From Woeseiaceae bacterium (GTDB lineage: Bacteria > Pseudomonadota > Gammaproteobacteria > Steroidobacterales > Woeseiaceae), in contig JAJFKP010000030.1 in NCBI GenBank assembly GCA_021773135.1, positions 1 through 64,000 on the forward strand: a DNA stretch of 64,000 nt, given 5' to 3'. The stretch's first letter is position 1; each line of letters begins with the position of its first letter. Below are positions 31,005 through 40,354 of this stretch, one piece after another. The position numbers and the translations under genes are program-made. The notes beneath the pieces were generated by a model. It made no database searches. It was given only the letters and a program-made list of their open reading frames with translations, and was not told where the DNA came from.

Positions 31005-33056
31005 ATGAAACTACAGAATTTTGCCGAGAATAGCTGGATCGAGGGAGACGATGAGGGCAAGAAACTCGTCAGCGCAATCGATGGACGCCACGTTGCCGAC
31101 ATTACCAGCATTGGCGTCGATTTTGGCGGCATGCTTGATTTCGCTCGTCGCGTCGGCGGGACGAACCTGCGCGAATTTACGTTTCATGATCGCGCGTTTA
31201 TGCTCAAAGCACTTGCACAATACCTCATGGAGCATAAGCAAGAATTCTATGATCTTTCTACAGAAACAGGCGCTACGAAAAGTGATAGCTGGGTTGATAT
31301 CGACGGCGGTATTTCGACGCTATTCGTCTATTCAAGTAAAGGTCGCCGGGAGATGCCTAACGACAAGGTCTATCTCGATGGCCCGCCGGAAAAAATTTCG
31401 CGGGAAGGGACTTTCACCGGCCAGCACATTTGTACGCCCCGCCACGGTGCCGCCGTTCATATTAATGCCTACAACTTTCCCTGTTGGGGCATGCTGGAAA
31501 AATTGGCGCCCGCACTTCTTGCTGGTGTTCCGGCAATCGTAAAGCCCGCCTCGAGCACGGCGTATTTGACCGAACTGGTGGTTCGACGAATTATCGATTC
31601 GGGCATTCTACCGGACGGCGCATTGCAATTGATTTGTGGCGGCGTTGGCGATTTGTTCGATCACCTGGAATGTCAGGATATCGTTGCGTTCACCGGATCA
31701 AAAGGCACCGCAGAGATGCTGCAGCAGCATCCTCGGGTCATTTCCGAATCAGTCCATTTCACGGCCGAAACGGACTCTTTGAATGCCTCTATCCTGGGCC
31801 CCGACGCAACGCCCGGCACGCCTGAATTCGACCTGTTCATCAACGAAGTCACGCGCGAGATGACCAGCAAGGCCGGACAAAAATGCACGGCAATCCGACG
31901 CGTTATAGCGCCTGCGGCAATGGCTGCGGATGTGGTTCGTGCGCTGTCGTCCGCGCTGGGCAAGATTCGAATAGGTCATCCTGCCAATAAAGACGTGGAT
32001 ATGGGCGCATTGGCCAGTCACGGCCAGCGCGACGAAGTCCGCGAGCGAATAGCACAGCTTGCAGAGGAAGCCGACATTGTTTATGGCAACAGCACCGAAT
32101 TTGAAACCATCGATGCTGATGCCGAAAAGGGCTCGTTTTTCATGCCGACGTTGCTCCATTGCGAACGACCGCTGTCTGCTCACGCCGTCCACTCGGTGGA
32201 GGCTTTCGGGCCGGTGAGCACGGTCCTGCCATACGAGAATCTTGACGAGGCAATCGAGCTGGCGCGACTTGGTGGTGGCAGTCTCGCGGGATCCATCATT
32301 ACCAATGACAACGCCGTCGCACGCGAACTGGTGCTGGGTTCGGCCGCCTGGCACGGACGTATGGTGGTCATCAACAGGCATTGTGCTGCCGAATCCACCG
32401 GTCACGGATCACCACTACCGCATCTCGTTCACGGCGGTCCCGGGCGGGCAGGCGGTGGCGAAGAACTCGGCGGCATTCGCGGCGCTTTGCACTACATGCA
32501 GCGCACCGCCATCCAGGGGTCGCCAGCGACACTCGCTGCAATTGGCAATCGATGGATTCCGGGTGGTACCGAAATTGTCTCGGACGTCCACCCGTTCAGG
32601 AAAACATTTGAACAACTTGCATTGGGCGATACCGTAAACACGGACGAAAGAGTGATTACACTGGAGGACATCGATCACTTCGCCGATTTTACCGGAGATA
32701 CTTTTTACGCCCACACGGACGCCGATGCGGCAGCGAAAAACCCTTTCTTTGAGGGCCGGGTGGCGCATGGCTATCTTATTGTGTCTTTTGCCGCGGGGCT
32801 TTTTGTGGACCCGGATTTCGGCCCAGTGCTTGCCAATTACGGCGTCGACGATCTGCGTTTCGCACAACCGGTGAATTTCGGCGACAGTCTGCGCGTGCGC
32901 CTGACGTGCAAGCAAAAGACACTCAGGGAAGGCTCAGGTTACGGTGAGGTGCGCTGGGATACCAAAGTGACGAATCAGGATAATGAAGTGGTGGCGACTT
33001 ACGACGTACTGACGATGGTTGCCACCGACGAGGAATGGCGCAACGTAAACGCTTAA
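31005..33056 (+). CDS. paaZ: bifunctional oxepin-CoA hydrolase / 3-oxo-5,6-dehydrosuberyl-CoA semialdehyde dehydrogenase
   Basis: Opens the oxepin-CoA ring and oxidises the resulting aldehyde. 683 residues, like E. coli PaaZ (681). The N-terminal aldehyde dehydrogenase domain (about 1-515) has INAYNFPCWGMLEKLAPALLAG, VAFTGSKGTAEML and the catalytic Cys in SKAGQKCTAIRR; the C-terminal MaoC/hydratase domain (about 540-683) has FADFTGDTFYAHTDADAA and RVAHGYLIVSFAAGLF with the catalytic Asp-His pair. ATG 31005 matches the E. coli start; the frame is open to GTG 30966. The stop overlaps the convergent Lrp gene by 4 bp. Confidence 0.97.
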   Translation: MKLQNFAENSWIEGDDEGKKLVSAIDGRHVADITSIGVDFGGMLDFARRVGGTNLREFTFHDRAFMLKALAQYLMEHKQEFYDLSTETGATKSDSWVDIDGGISTLFVYSSKGRREMPNDKVYLDGPPEKISREGTFTGQHICTPRHGAAVHINAYNFPCWGMLEKLAPALLAGVPAIVKPASSTAYLTELVVRRIIDSGILPDGALQLICGGVGDLFDHLECQDIVAFTGSKGTAEMLQQHPRVISESVHFTAETDSLNASILGPDATPGTPEFDLFINEVTREMTSKAGQKCTAIRRVIAPAAMAADVVRALSSALGKIRIGHPANKDVDMGALASHGQRDEVRERIAQLAEEADIVYGNSTEFETIDADAEKGSFFMPTLLHCERPLSAHAVHSVEAFGPVSTVLPYENLDEAIELARLGGGSLAGSIITNDNAVARELVLGSAAWHGRMVVINRHCAAESTGHGSPLPHLVHGGPGRAGGGEELGGIRGALHYMQRTAIQGSPATLAAIGNRWIPGGTEIVSDVHPFRKTFEQLALGDTVNTDERVITLEDIDHFADFTGDTFYAHTDADAAAKNPFFEGRVAHGYLIVSFAAGLFVDPDFGPVLANYGVDDLRFAQPVNFGDSLRVRLTCKQKTLREGSGYGEVRWDTKVTNQDNEVVATYDVLTMVATDEEWRNVNA

Positions 33057-33514
33057 GCCTTGAACGGCAGCGCCGTATCAGCCTTGATCTCTTTGAGTAC
33101 GATGTCAGAACGAACCTGGGATACGCCCGGCAGACGCAGGATAAAGTCGTCGAGAAAAACGTTGTAGGCATCCATGTCTTCGACCACAACCCGCAGGTGA
33201 TAGTCCGCCTCGCCGCTGGTTGCGAAGCATTCCAGCACTTCGGGCTGGCGCGTGACCTCTTTAACGAAATTGTCGACATGCTTGCGTTCATGGCGAGCGA
33301 GCGTTACGAGTGTCATCGACGACAAATTGAACCCTGATTTGCGTGTGTCCAGGATAGCCGCGTAGCGACTGATCACGCCCGTCTCTTCCAGGTTTTTGAC
33401 CCGCCGCCAGCATGCTGAACTCGACATGCCGACGCGCGAACTGAGTTCCTGCATCGTCAGGCGGCTGTCACGCTGTAATTCCTGAAGAATCAGGCGATCT
33501 TTGCGCTCAAGCAC
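33053..33514 (-). CDS. Lrp/AsnC-family transcriptional regulator
   Basis: 153 residues starting at GTG 33514. An N-terminal helix-turn-helix (DRLILQELQRDSRLTMQELSSRVGMSSSACWRRVKNLEETGVISRYAAIL) is followed by the AsnC ligand domain (VTRQPEVLECFATSGEADYHLRVVVEDMDAYNVFL). Such regulators sense amino acids. It is divergent from the large indolepyruvate oxidoreductase gene and probably controls it, perhaps in answer to phenylalanine or another aromatic amino acid; that ligand is inferred. Confidence 0.92.
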   Translation of the reverse strand: MLERKDRLILQELQRDSRLTMQELSSRVGMSSSACWRRVKNLEETGVISRYAAILDTRKSGFNLSSMTLVTLARHERKHVDNFVKEVTRQPEVLECFATSGEADYHLRVVVEDMDAYNVFLDDFILRLPGVSQVRSDIVLKEIKADTALPFKA

Positions 33515-33633
33515 GGTATTTTCCGTTATTCTCGATAATACTCAATGAATCACCGATTATAGCGATAAATTGGTATGTTTTTACAAATTATTGCTAAAAA
33601 GTGGCAAATACTGGAATCAATTTACACCCATTT

Positions 33634-33650
33634 CTTGCGATCATTGCAAG
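33634..33650. promoter_or_regulatory. inverted repeat before the oxidoreductase gene
   Basis: CTTGCGATCATTGCAAG is a 5 bp inverted repeat with a 7 bp centre, 25 bp upstream of the oxidoreductase ATG, in an AT-rich 160 bp divergent gap. A looser TTGC/GCAA pair lies at 33591-33607. These are plausible Lrp-type sites; not proven. Confidence 0.35.
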
Positions 33651-33674
33651 CCCCGGCGAATTGAGACGGCACCC

Positions 33675-36600
33675 ATGGCAACGGCGGCCAGAGAATACCC
33701 GCTAGACAACTACGAACTTGACGATCGCTACCGACGCGAATCAGGGCGGGTCTTCCTGACCGGCACGCAGGCACTCGTAAGGCTGCCGCTGATGCAAAGA
33801 ACCATCGACCGGGCGGCCGGGCTGAACACGGCGGGATTTATCAGCGGTTATCGGGGGTCACCTCTGGGCGCTTACGACATTGAACTGTGGCGCGCCTCGC
33901 GATACCTGCAGGAAAGTAACGTCCGGTTCCTGCCTGCTGTAAACGAAGAACTGGCCGCCACCGCCATACTCGGCACGCAGCAGGTTGAAGGCGATCCCAA
34001 CAAGGACGTCGATGGCGTTTTTGGTATCTGGTATGGCAAAGGCCCAGGCGTCGACCGTGCCGGCGACGGCCTCAAACACGGCAATGCCTACGGAAGTTCA
34101 CCTCGTGGTGGCGTACTGGTCGTAGCGGGCGACGATCACGGCTGCGTGTCGTCTTCGATGTCGCACCAGTCTGATGTCGCGTTCCTGGCCTGGCTGATGC
34201 CGAATCTCAACCCTGCGAGCGTTGCGGAATACCTGGAATTCGGGCTATACGGAATTGCCTTATCGCGTTTTTCAGGTATGTGGGTGGGCTTCAAAGCGAT
34301 CTCGGAAACGGTTGAATCGGCGCTGTCAGTCGAATTGCCGCCCTACCCGCGCTTCCAGATTCCGGAAGACTTCGAGGCGCCGGCAAGTGGTCTGCATATT
34401 CGCTGGCCTGACTATCCCGGCCCGCAAATCGAAGAACGCATGGAATATAAAAAGGCCGCGACCCTGGCTTTCGCCAACGCCAATCCCATCGACCGCAAAA
34501 TATTCGATACGCCCGCTGCACGTTACGGCATCGTCACCACCGGTAAAGGTCACCTCGACCTGATGGAGGCGCTGCGGCTTCTTGGGATAGACCGGAAAGA
34601 AGCACGGCGCATCGGCCTCGACGTTTACAAGGTAGGGATGGTTTGGCCACTGGCTCATGATGCAGCGCTTGATTTTGTGCGCGGCAAGCATGAGGTCCTC
34701 GTCGTCGAAGAGAAACGTGGGCTCATTGAAAGCCAGTTCAAGGAATACTTCTACGATTATCCGGGCAGAAAACCACGGCGAATGGTTGGCAAGGAAGATG
34801 AGAATGGCAACAAGCTGGTCCCCTGGGTCGGCGAACTGTCGCCGCTGCAACTGGCACAAATCGTCGCTACGCGCCTGGATCGGTTACTGGGACTCGATCT
34901 GACGCAGCGCGCTCGTCAACTCGTTGCGGCGGAAACACCACGTATAGAGGTCAGTGGCGCTACCCGCACACCGTATTTCTGTTCCGGGTGTCCGCACAAT
35001 ACCTCTACAAAAGTGCCGCAGGGATCGCAGGCGCTTGCAGGAATCGGCTGTCATTTTATGGCCAACTGGATGGAGAGAGACACGGACGGACTGATTCAGA
35101 TGGGTGGTGAGGGCGTTAACTGGATAACGCGCTCTATGTTTAACGGTGGCAGGCATATCTTCCAGAACCTTGGTGACGGCACTTTTTATCATTCCGGATC
35201 GCTCGCTATTCGACAGGCGTTTGCCGCCCGCACCAACATAACTTTCAAGATACTATTTAACGACGCGGTCGCGATGACGGGTGGGCAGCCGGTTGACGGT
35301 CCGATATCCGTGCCCAGAATCGCCCATTCTGTACGTGCGGAAGGCATCGAGAGAATCGCGCTCGTTTCGGACGAGCCGGAAAACTTTAATCCTGCTGACT
35401 TTCCGCTTGGCACGACGTTCTCCCATCGTGAAGATCTGGACGAGGTCCAGCGGGAACTGAGGGATATTCCGGGCGTGACAATCCTTATCTATGCCCAAAC
35501 GTGCGCAACCGAGAAGCGCAGGCGGCGCAAGCGCGGCATACTTGCAGACCCGCAGAAATTCGTGGTTATTAACGACCTGGTCTGCGAAGGGTGTGGCGAT
35601 TGCTCTACCGAGTCCAACTGCCTTTCCGTCGTGCCGAAAGAAACGCCCTTCGGTCGCAAGCGACAGATTGATCAGAACAATTGCAACAAGGACTACTCCT
35701 GCATCAACGGCTTTTGCCCCAGTTTCGTCACCGTCGAGGGCGGTGAACGACGCCGTCCGGTTGCCAATACGGAGAACTTCCCACTCGAGAGAATTGAGAA
35801 GCTCACTGCTCCTGCGCAACCGGCCCTGGAACACAGTTATGACCTGCTCGTCACGGGAGTCGGTGGCACAGGCGTGATCACAGTAGGCGCTCTGATTACG
35901 ATGGCTGCCCATCTCGAGGGAAAGGGTTCGAGCGTGCTCGACTTCACAGGGTTTGCGCAGAAATTCGGGCCCGTACTGAGCTATATTCGCCTCGCCCGCG
36001 AGCCCGGCGACCTCAATCAGGTCCGCATCGACAACCAGCAAGCCGATGCGCTGATCGGCTGTGACCTGGTGGTCAGTTCGTCGCCGCAGGCGTCACGTAC
36101 TTACAGTGCTGGCCAGACCCGTGCCGTTCTCAATACTGCCGAAATGTCGACCGCCGATTTTGTAAAGTTTCGGGATGCGAACATGAAAGCCGATCAGCGG
36201 ATCGCGGCAATCACCGCGATCGTCGGACCACAGAATCTCTCCACGGTCGCGGCGAATCAGCTCGCAGAGAAGCTGCTCGGCAACACGATCTATGCAAACG
36301 TCCTGATGCTGGGCTACGCCTGGCAAAAAGGTTTAATTCCGATATCCGAGAACGCGCTGCTGCGCGCAATAGAACTGAATGCGGTTGACGTAGACAGTAA
36401 TCAACGGGCATTCGGCTGGGGCAGACTCGCTGCTGCAGAACCTGACTACGTCAGCGACGCTGCGCACGGTGATAAAGGCAATTTAACGAGGCTTGAGTCT
36501 CTCGACGAAATCATCAAGCGCCGCGCAACGTTCCTGATGGACTACCAGGATGAGAACCTCGCGCAACGCTTTACCAATCTGGTCAGCCAGGTCCGGGATG

Positions 36601-37151
36601 CGGAAGCGAGGGTTAACGCCGGCGCAAAGCACCGGTTAACCGAAATAGTGGCACGCGCCTGGTTCAAGACGCTTGCCTACAAGGACGAGTACGAGGTTGC
36701 TCGACTATATACGGAGAATAATTTTCTCGAGGAGACTCGCCAGCAATTTGGTGCAAGCGCACGGCTGCGATTCCACCTTGCGCCACCGATTCTGAACAGT
36801 CGCCTGGATGCGAGAGGCCGACCAAAAAAACGTGAGTTTGGCCAATGGATAATTCCCTTGTTCCGTATTCTGTCTCGTTTGCGCTTCCTGCGTGGCACAA
36901 AGCTTGACCTGTTCGGTATGACCCGGGAACGAAAAATGGAGCAAGCACTGATTGGCGAATTTGAGGAAAACATTGCCGTAATTCTCGCGCGCCTGTCAGC
37001 CGATAACGTGGATCTGGCAATTGACATCGTCGGTGAATACCTGCAAATGCGCGGTTACGGACTGGTCAAGGAAACGGCTGTCATTGCAGCCAGGGAAAGA
37101 ATTCTGGCGAAGCTTGACACCCTCCTGAACCTGCCGAGCAAAGCTGCCTAG
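33675..37151 (+). CDS. indolepyruvate ferredoxin oxidoreductase, fused subunits
   Basis: Oxidatively decarboxylates aryl-pyruvates to aryl-acetyl-CoA with ThDP and iron-sulfur clusters. The 1158-residue fused form places the alpha part first (FISGYRGSPLGAYDIELWRA), then a Cys-containing segment TPYFCSGCPHNTSTKVP, the ThDP-binding region GIGCHFMANWMERDTDG...GGEGVNW, a cluster region (VCEGCGDCSTESNC and CNKDYSCINGFCPSF), and the gamma domain GVGGTGVITVGALITMAAHLEGKG. ATG 33675 starts the conserved region; the frame is open to 33570. Next to an Lrp regulator and paaZ, it could make phenylacetyl-CoA from phenylpyruvate for the Paa pathway. Confidence 0.93.
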   Translation: MATAAREYPLDNYELDDRYRRESGRVFLTGTQALVRLPLMQRTIDRAAGLNTAGFISGYRGSPLGAYDIELWRASRYLQESNVRFLPAVNEELAATAILGTQQVEGDPNKDVDGVFGIWYGKGPGVDRAGDGLKHGNAYGSSPRGGVLVVAGDDHGCVSSSMSHQSDVAFLAWLMPNLNPASVAEYLEFGLYGIALSRFSGMWVGFKAISETVESALSVELPPYPRFQIPEDFEAPASGLHIRWPDYPGPQIEERMEYKKAATLAFANANPIDRKIFDTPAARYGIVTTGKGHLDLMEALRLLGIDRKEARRIGLDVYKVGMVWPLAHDAALDFVRGKHEVLVVEEKRGLIESQFKEYFYDYPGRKPRRMVGKEDENGNKLVPWVGELSPLQLAQIVATRLDRLLGLDLTQRARQLVAAETPRIEVSGATRTPYFCSGCPHNTSTKVPQGSQALAGIGCHFMANWMERDTDGLIQMGGEGVNWITRSMFNGGRHIFQNLGDGTFYHSGSLAIRQAFAARTNITFKILFNDAVAMTGGQPVDGPISVPRIAHSVRAEGIERIALVSDEPENFNPADFPLGTTFSHREDLDEVQRELRDIPGVTILIYAQTCATEKRRRRKRGILADPQKFVVINDLVCEGCGDCSTESNCLSVVPKETPFGRKRQIDQNNCNKDYSCINGFCPSFVTVEGGERRRPVANTENFPLERIEKLTAPAQPALEHSYDLLVTGVGGTGVITVGALITMAAHLEGKGSSVLDFTGFAQKFGPVLSYIRLAREPGDLNQVRIDNQQADALIGCDLVVSSSPQASRTYSAGQTRAVLNTAEMSTADFVKFRDANMKADQRIAAITAIVGPQNLSTVAANQLAEKLLGNTIYANVLMLGYAWQKGLIPISENALLRAIELNAVDVDSNQRAFGWGRLAAAEPDYVSDAAHGDKGNLTRLESLDEIIKRRATFLMDYQDENLAQRFTNLVSQVRDAEARVNAGAKHRLTEIVARAWFKTLAYKDEYEVARLYTENNFLEETRQQFGASARLRFHLAPPILNSRLDARGRPKKREFGQWIIPLFRILSRLRFLRGTKLDLFGMTRERKMEQALIGEFEENIAVILARLSADNVDLAIDIVGEYLQMRGYGLVKETAVIAARERILAKLDTLLNLPSKAA

Positions 37152-37195
37152 ATACCGGTCAGGATTTTCCCCATCGCACATGCGATCATTCATCG

Positions 37196-38245
37196 ATGAA
37201 TGCAGCCAGCAAACCTGCGCCGATTGAATATGCGTTCGATTCGGTGCCAGCAATCGGCAAGACCATGTCGGTGGCGCCGGGGATTCTCTGGCTGCGCATG
37301 TTCTTGCCGTTCTCGCTGTCGCATATCAATCTCTGGCTCCTGAATGACGGTGCAACCTGGTCGGTGATCGATACCGGAGTCGCCGTCAAGGAATGCCGAG
37401 ACATCTGGCGTGAAACTTTCGTCACCGCGCTGGAGAACCGTGCCATAAGTCGCGTCTTCGTTACCCATCTCCATCCGGATCACGTCGGCTGTGCCGGCTG
37501 GCTCACCAGTCTCTTTGGCGCGCCGCTGTGGATGACGCGCGACGAATATCTGCTGGCCAGAATCCTGGTCGCTGACACCGGCAGACCAACGCCGGCGGCC
37601 GGGGATCGCTTCTACACCGGTGCAGGATTCGAACCCGGCCAGATGAATTTCTACCACAGGATGTTCGGCATGTTCGGCAAGTTCGTCGCACCAATGCCTG
37701 AGGCCTACCGACGGATTCAGCACAACGACCGGATTGAGATAGGCGACTACGAGTGGGATATTATCGTAGGCAATGGGCATTCTCCCGAACACGCCTGTTT
37801 TTATAATGAGGAGCACAACCTGCTGATCTCCGGTGACCAGCTGCTGCCGACCATATCCTCGAATGTCAGCGTGTTCCCTACAGAACCTGAAGCAAACCCG
37901 CTGGCTGACTGGATTCGCTCATTGGAACGCCTCACATGCAGCGTGCCTGAAGACGCACTCGTTCTGCCGGCGCACGGCAAGCCGTTTCGCGGCGCGCACC
38001 GGCGCGCGCGCGAACTCATCGCCGAACACCTGGATGCCCTCGGCAAACTCGCAGAAATCTGTCGCACTCCACAGCGCGCGGTCGACGTTTTTCCCTGTCT
38101 GTTCAAATCCAGGATCGACAACAATAATCTCATCATGGCAACCGGCGAGTCGATTGCCCACCTGAACTTCCTGGTATGCGACGGCCGCCTGGAGATGAGC
38201 ACGGACGACAGCGGCGTCAACTGGTACAGCCGGAAGGCCGGCTAA
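37196..38245 (+). CDS. metallo-beta-lactamase-fold hydrolase
   Basis: 349 residues. The zinc motif VTHLHPDHVG (about residue 90) with NGHSPEHACFY, SGDQLLPT and LPAHGKPF supplies the His and Asp ligands of the MBL fold. A C-terminal extension of about 90 residues (HLDALGKLAEICRTPQRAVDVFPCLFK) is like the helical domain of LACTB2-type and thioesterase-like members. No signal peptide. It follows the oxidoreductase by 44 bp on the same strand, so it may hydrolyse a CoA thioester linked to that pathway; substrate unknown. Confidence 0.88.
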   Translation: MNAASKPAPIEYAFDSVPAIGKTMSVAPGILWLRMFLPFSLSHINLWLLNDGATWSVIDTGVAVKECRDIWRETFVTALENRAISRVFVTHLHPDHVGCAGWLTSLFGAPLWMTRDEYLLARILVADTGRPTPAAGDRFYTGAGFEPGQMNFYHRMFGMFGKFVAPMPEAYRRIQHNDRIEIGDYEWDIIVGNGHSPEHACFYNEEHNLLISGDQLLPTISSNVSVFPTEPEANPLADWIRSLERLTCSVPEDALVLPAHGKPFRGAHRRARELIAEHLDALGKLAEICRTPQRAVDVFPCLFKSRIDNNNLIMATGESIAHLNFLVCDGRLEMSTDDSGVNWYSRKAG

Positions 38246-38300
38246 GGTCTCTTTCCAGGGTCTCTTTTTCTACGACGGGTGGGCGCGGACTGCCGGCAGC

Positions 38301-38334
38301 AAAAAAAAAGCCCCGCCAGGCGGGGCTTTTGGGT
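38301..38334. terminator. bidirectional rho-independent terminator
   Basis: A perfect hairpin GCCCCGCCAGGCGGGGC at 38310-38326 is flanked by nine A on the left and TTTT on the right, so it can stop transcription both of the MBL-fold gene (plus) and of the repeat-protein gene (minus), which converge here. Confidence 0.9.
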
Positions 38335-38345
38335 TGACTGTTCGA

Positions 38346-38885
38346 TCAGTTGCGACGCCTGTCAAGGCGCTGGCCGCGACGATCCAGTCTCTGGTTTGCG
38401 CGGTTGCCGCGTTGGTCCAGTTTTCGATCGATGCGGGCTCCACGGTTGTCCAGGCGACGGTCAATTCGGTCGCCCTTGTTGTCCAGTCTTTGATCAATAC
38501 GGTCACCACGATTGTCGAGTCGCCGATCGATACGATCACCCTTGTTGTCCAGCCGGTCTGACAAACGGTCGCGTCCGGCATCCGCGGCTCGGTCGGAGCG
38601 ACGGTCAAGGCGTGCATCAATCCGGTCGCCTTTGTTGTCCAGCCGCCGGTCGATTCGATCACCTTTCTGGTCCAGTCGCTGATCGATACGATCGCCACGA
38701 TTATCAAGGCGATTCTCGATTCGGTCACCCTTGTTATCCAGTCGTTCTTCAATGCGATCACCGCGTTGATCGAGCCGGTCGCCTCCTGTGACGACTTCAT
38801 CTGCCCAGACTGTGCTGCCGAAAAGAGACGTTCCGGCGATCAACATGGTGACTTTGACCAGATCTTTTACATTCCCTGTATTCAT
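38346..38885 (-). CDS. secreted 11-residue-repeat protein
   Basis: 179 residues from ATG 38885 (GGAG ribosome site upstream). A signal peptide (VKVTMLIAGTSLFGSTVWADE) is followed from residue 35 to the end by near-perfect 11-residue units of the form GDRIDxRLDxK/R, about ten full copies plus partial ones, broken once near residues 98-110 (SDRAADAGRDRLSDRL). The protein is almost all Asp, Arg, Leu, Ile, Gly and Asn. Hydrophobic I and L repeat with an 11 (3-4-4) spacing, which suits a right-handed coiled coil. Related short repeat proteins exist in other gammaproteobacteria, but no function is known to me. Confidence 0.8.
   Translation of the reverse strand: MNTGNVKDLVKVTMLIAGTSLFGSTVWADEVVTGGDRLDQRGDRIEERLDNKGDRIENRLDNRGDRIDQRLDQKGDRIDRRLDNKGDRIDARLDRRSDRAADAGRDRLSDRLDNKGDRIDRRLDNRGDRIDQRLDNKGDRIDRRLDNRGARIDRKLDQRGNRANQRLDRRGQRLDRRRN
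38349..38783. repeat. 33 bp tandem repeats inside the repeat-protein gene
   Basis: The coding repeat is visible in DNA as about 33 bp units (for example TTGTTGTCCAGCCGG...CGATTCGGTCACC-like blocks on the plus strand), roughly ten full copies with small differences and one irregular unit near 38560-38600. Copy number could vary by slippage or recombination. Confidence 0.8.
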
Positions 38886-39049
38886 GTCCGTTCTCCGTAA
38901 TTGGATGCGAAAATTCAATGTCTGCAGGTTTAACGCGGCAACTTACCGCGGGTTGACAATCCGGACGGGCGTTTCGCTCATTATGTTCAATTGGCCCATA
39001 GTCCCTTGATCTGGCACAGTGAAGGCCGGATGCCAGGCAAGGAATAACG

Positions 39050-40354
39050 ATGGCTGTGACGGATCCTGGCACATCAGTGGCGGAAGTCGATGCGCTCTAC
39101 AGGAAGCACCGCGTTCGTGTGATGCTCGCGATCACGCTGGGGTACGGATTCATCTACACCTGCCGCCTTGGACTGTCCATCGTCAAGAAGCCCCTTATCG
39201 ATGGCGGCATCTTTACGATCGAAGAACTCGGCATGATTGGCGGAGCCCTTTTCTACGGTTACGCGTTCGGCAAGTTCTTTAACGGCTTCCTGTCCGATCA
39301 TTTCAAACCGAGAATGTTTTTCTCGGCCAGCATCTTCGTCTCCGCCATCATCAATCTGTTTATGGGCTGGTCGACGCTGATTTGGGTTTCCGTGATCCTT
39401 TGGGCGCTCAACGGATGGTTTCAGGGCATGGCTGCACCGTCCGCAGTTATTTCCATTACGAACTGGTTTGGTCTGAAGGAGCGCGGTCGGCGCTATGGGC
39501 TGTGGAACGCGTCGCACTCGATCGGTGAGGGCATCACCTTCTATGTAATCGCGGCTGTTGTATCCGCTGCCGGCTGGCGTTACGGATTTATTCTGCCGGG
39601 CCTGCTCTGTATCGCAGTTGCGGCCTGGGTATATTCATTTCTGCAAAACGCACCCGCGACATTGGGTCTGCCGGAAATTCATGCATGGCGCGGCGAAGGC
39701 AAGGCGGAAAATGCGGAGCCTCCGACGTGGAAAGCGCAAAAGGTCGTGTTCGGCATTGGCGCGATGTGGGTCGTCGCGTTGTCCAGTGGCCTCATGTATA
39801 TCACGCGTTACGCAATCAACAGCTGGGGCATTCTCTATCTGCAGGAGATCAGGGGTTACACGCTGCTGGAAGCGGGCACGTTTCTCGCCGTGAATACTGG
39901 CGCAGGTATCGTGGGCTCGATCGCTTTCGGATATATCTCGGATAAATTCTTTGATGCCCGCCGGCCGCCCGCAAATCTGCTGTTTGCGGCAGTTGAGGTC
40001 GGCGCACTGTTTCTGATTTTTTATGGCCCGCAAAACAATCTCGTCCTGGCGCTGGCCTTCGCCCTCTACGGCGCCGGCCTGAGCGGCCTGATGGCTTCCC
40101 TTGGCGGCCTGTTTGGTGTTGATATTTCACCCCGCGGCGCGGCCGGGGCAGCGATGGGATTCGTTGGCGTTTTCAGCTACCTGGGCGCAGCAACGCAGGA
40201 ATCCATCAGTGCTGTTCTAATCAGCGCCGGTACAAACGTCGTGGATGGCGTCAGAACCTATGACTTTGATCTTGCCATCATGTTCTGGATCGGCTCATCA
40301 ATAATCTCCATGCTGCTTGCCGCATCGCTGTGGAATACAAAGATTCGCGATTGA
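39050..40354 (+). CDS. MFS transporter, organophosphate:phosphate antiporter family
   Basis: 434 residues, 12 membrane segments. GYGFIYTCRLGLSIVKKPLIDGGIF, GKFFNGFLSDHFKPRMFF, GWFQGMAAPSAVISITNWFGLKERGRRYGLWNASHSIGEG and the C-terminal GLFGVDISPRGAAGAAMGFVGVFSYLGA match the GlpT/UhpT/UhpC/PgtP family. The ribosome site AAGGA lies before ATG 39050. The gene overlaps a HAD phosphatase gene by 25 bp, which fits uptake of a phosphorylated compound followed by dephosphorylation. No uhpAB sensor genes adjoin. Substrate unknown. Confidence 0.9.
   Translation: MAVTDPGTSVAEVDALYRKHRVRVMLAITLGYGFIYTCRLGLSIVKKPLIDGGIFTIEELGMIGGALFYGYAFGKFFNGFLSDHFKPRMFFSASIFVSAIINLFMGWSTLIWVSVILWALNGWFQGMAAPSAVISITNWFGLKERGRRYGLWNASHSIGEGITFYVIAAVVSAAGWRYGFILPGLLCIAVAAWVYSFLQNAPATLGLPEIHAWRGEGKAENAEPPTWKAQKVVFGIGAMWVVALSSGLMYITRYAINSWGILYLQEIRGYTLLEAGTFLAVNTGAGIVGSIAFGYISDKFFDARRPPANLLFAAVEVGALFLIFYGPQNNLVLALAFALYGAGLSGLMASLGGLFGVDISPRGAAGAAMGFVGVFSYLGAATQESISAVLISAGTNVVDGVRTYDFDLAIMFWIGSSIISMLLAASLWNTKIRD

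Noticed and set aside
35253-36041. 262-codon minus-strand frame opposite the indolepyruvate oxidoreductase
   Set aside because: Covers conserved iron-sulfur motifs of the plus-strand gene and shows no recognisable protein; antisense shadow.
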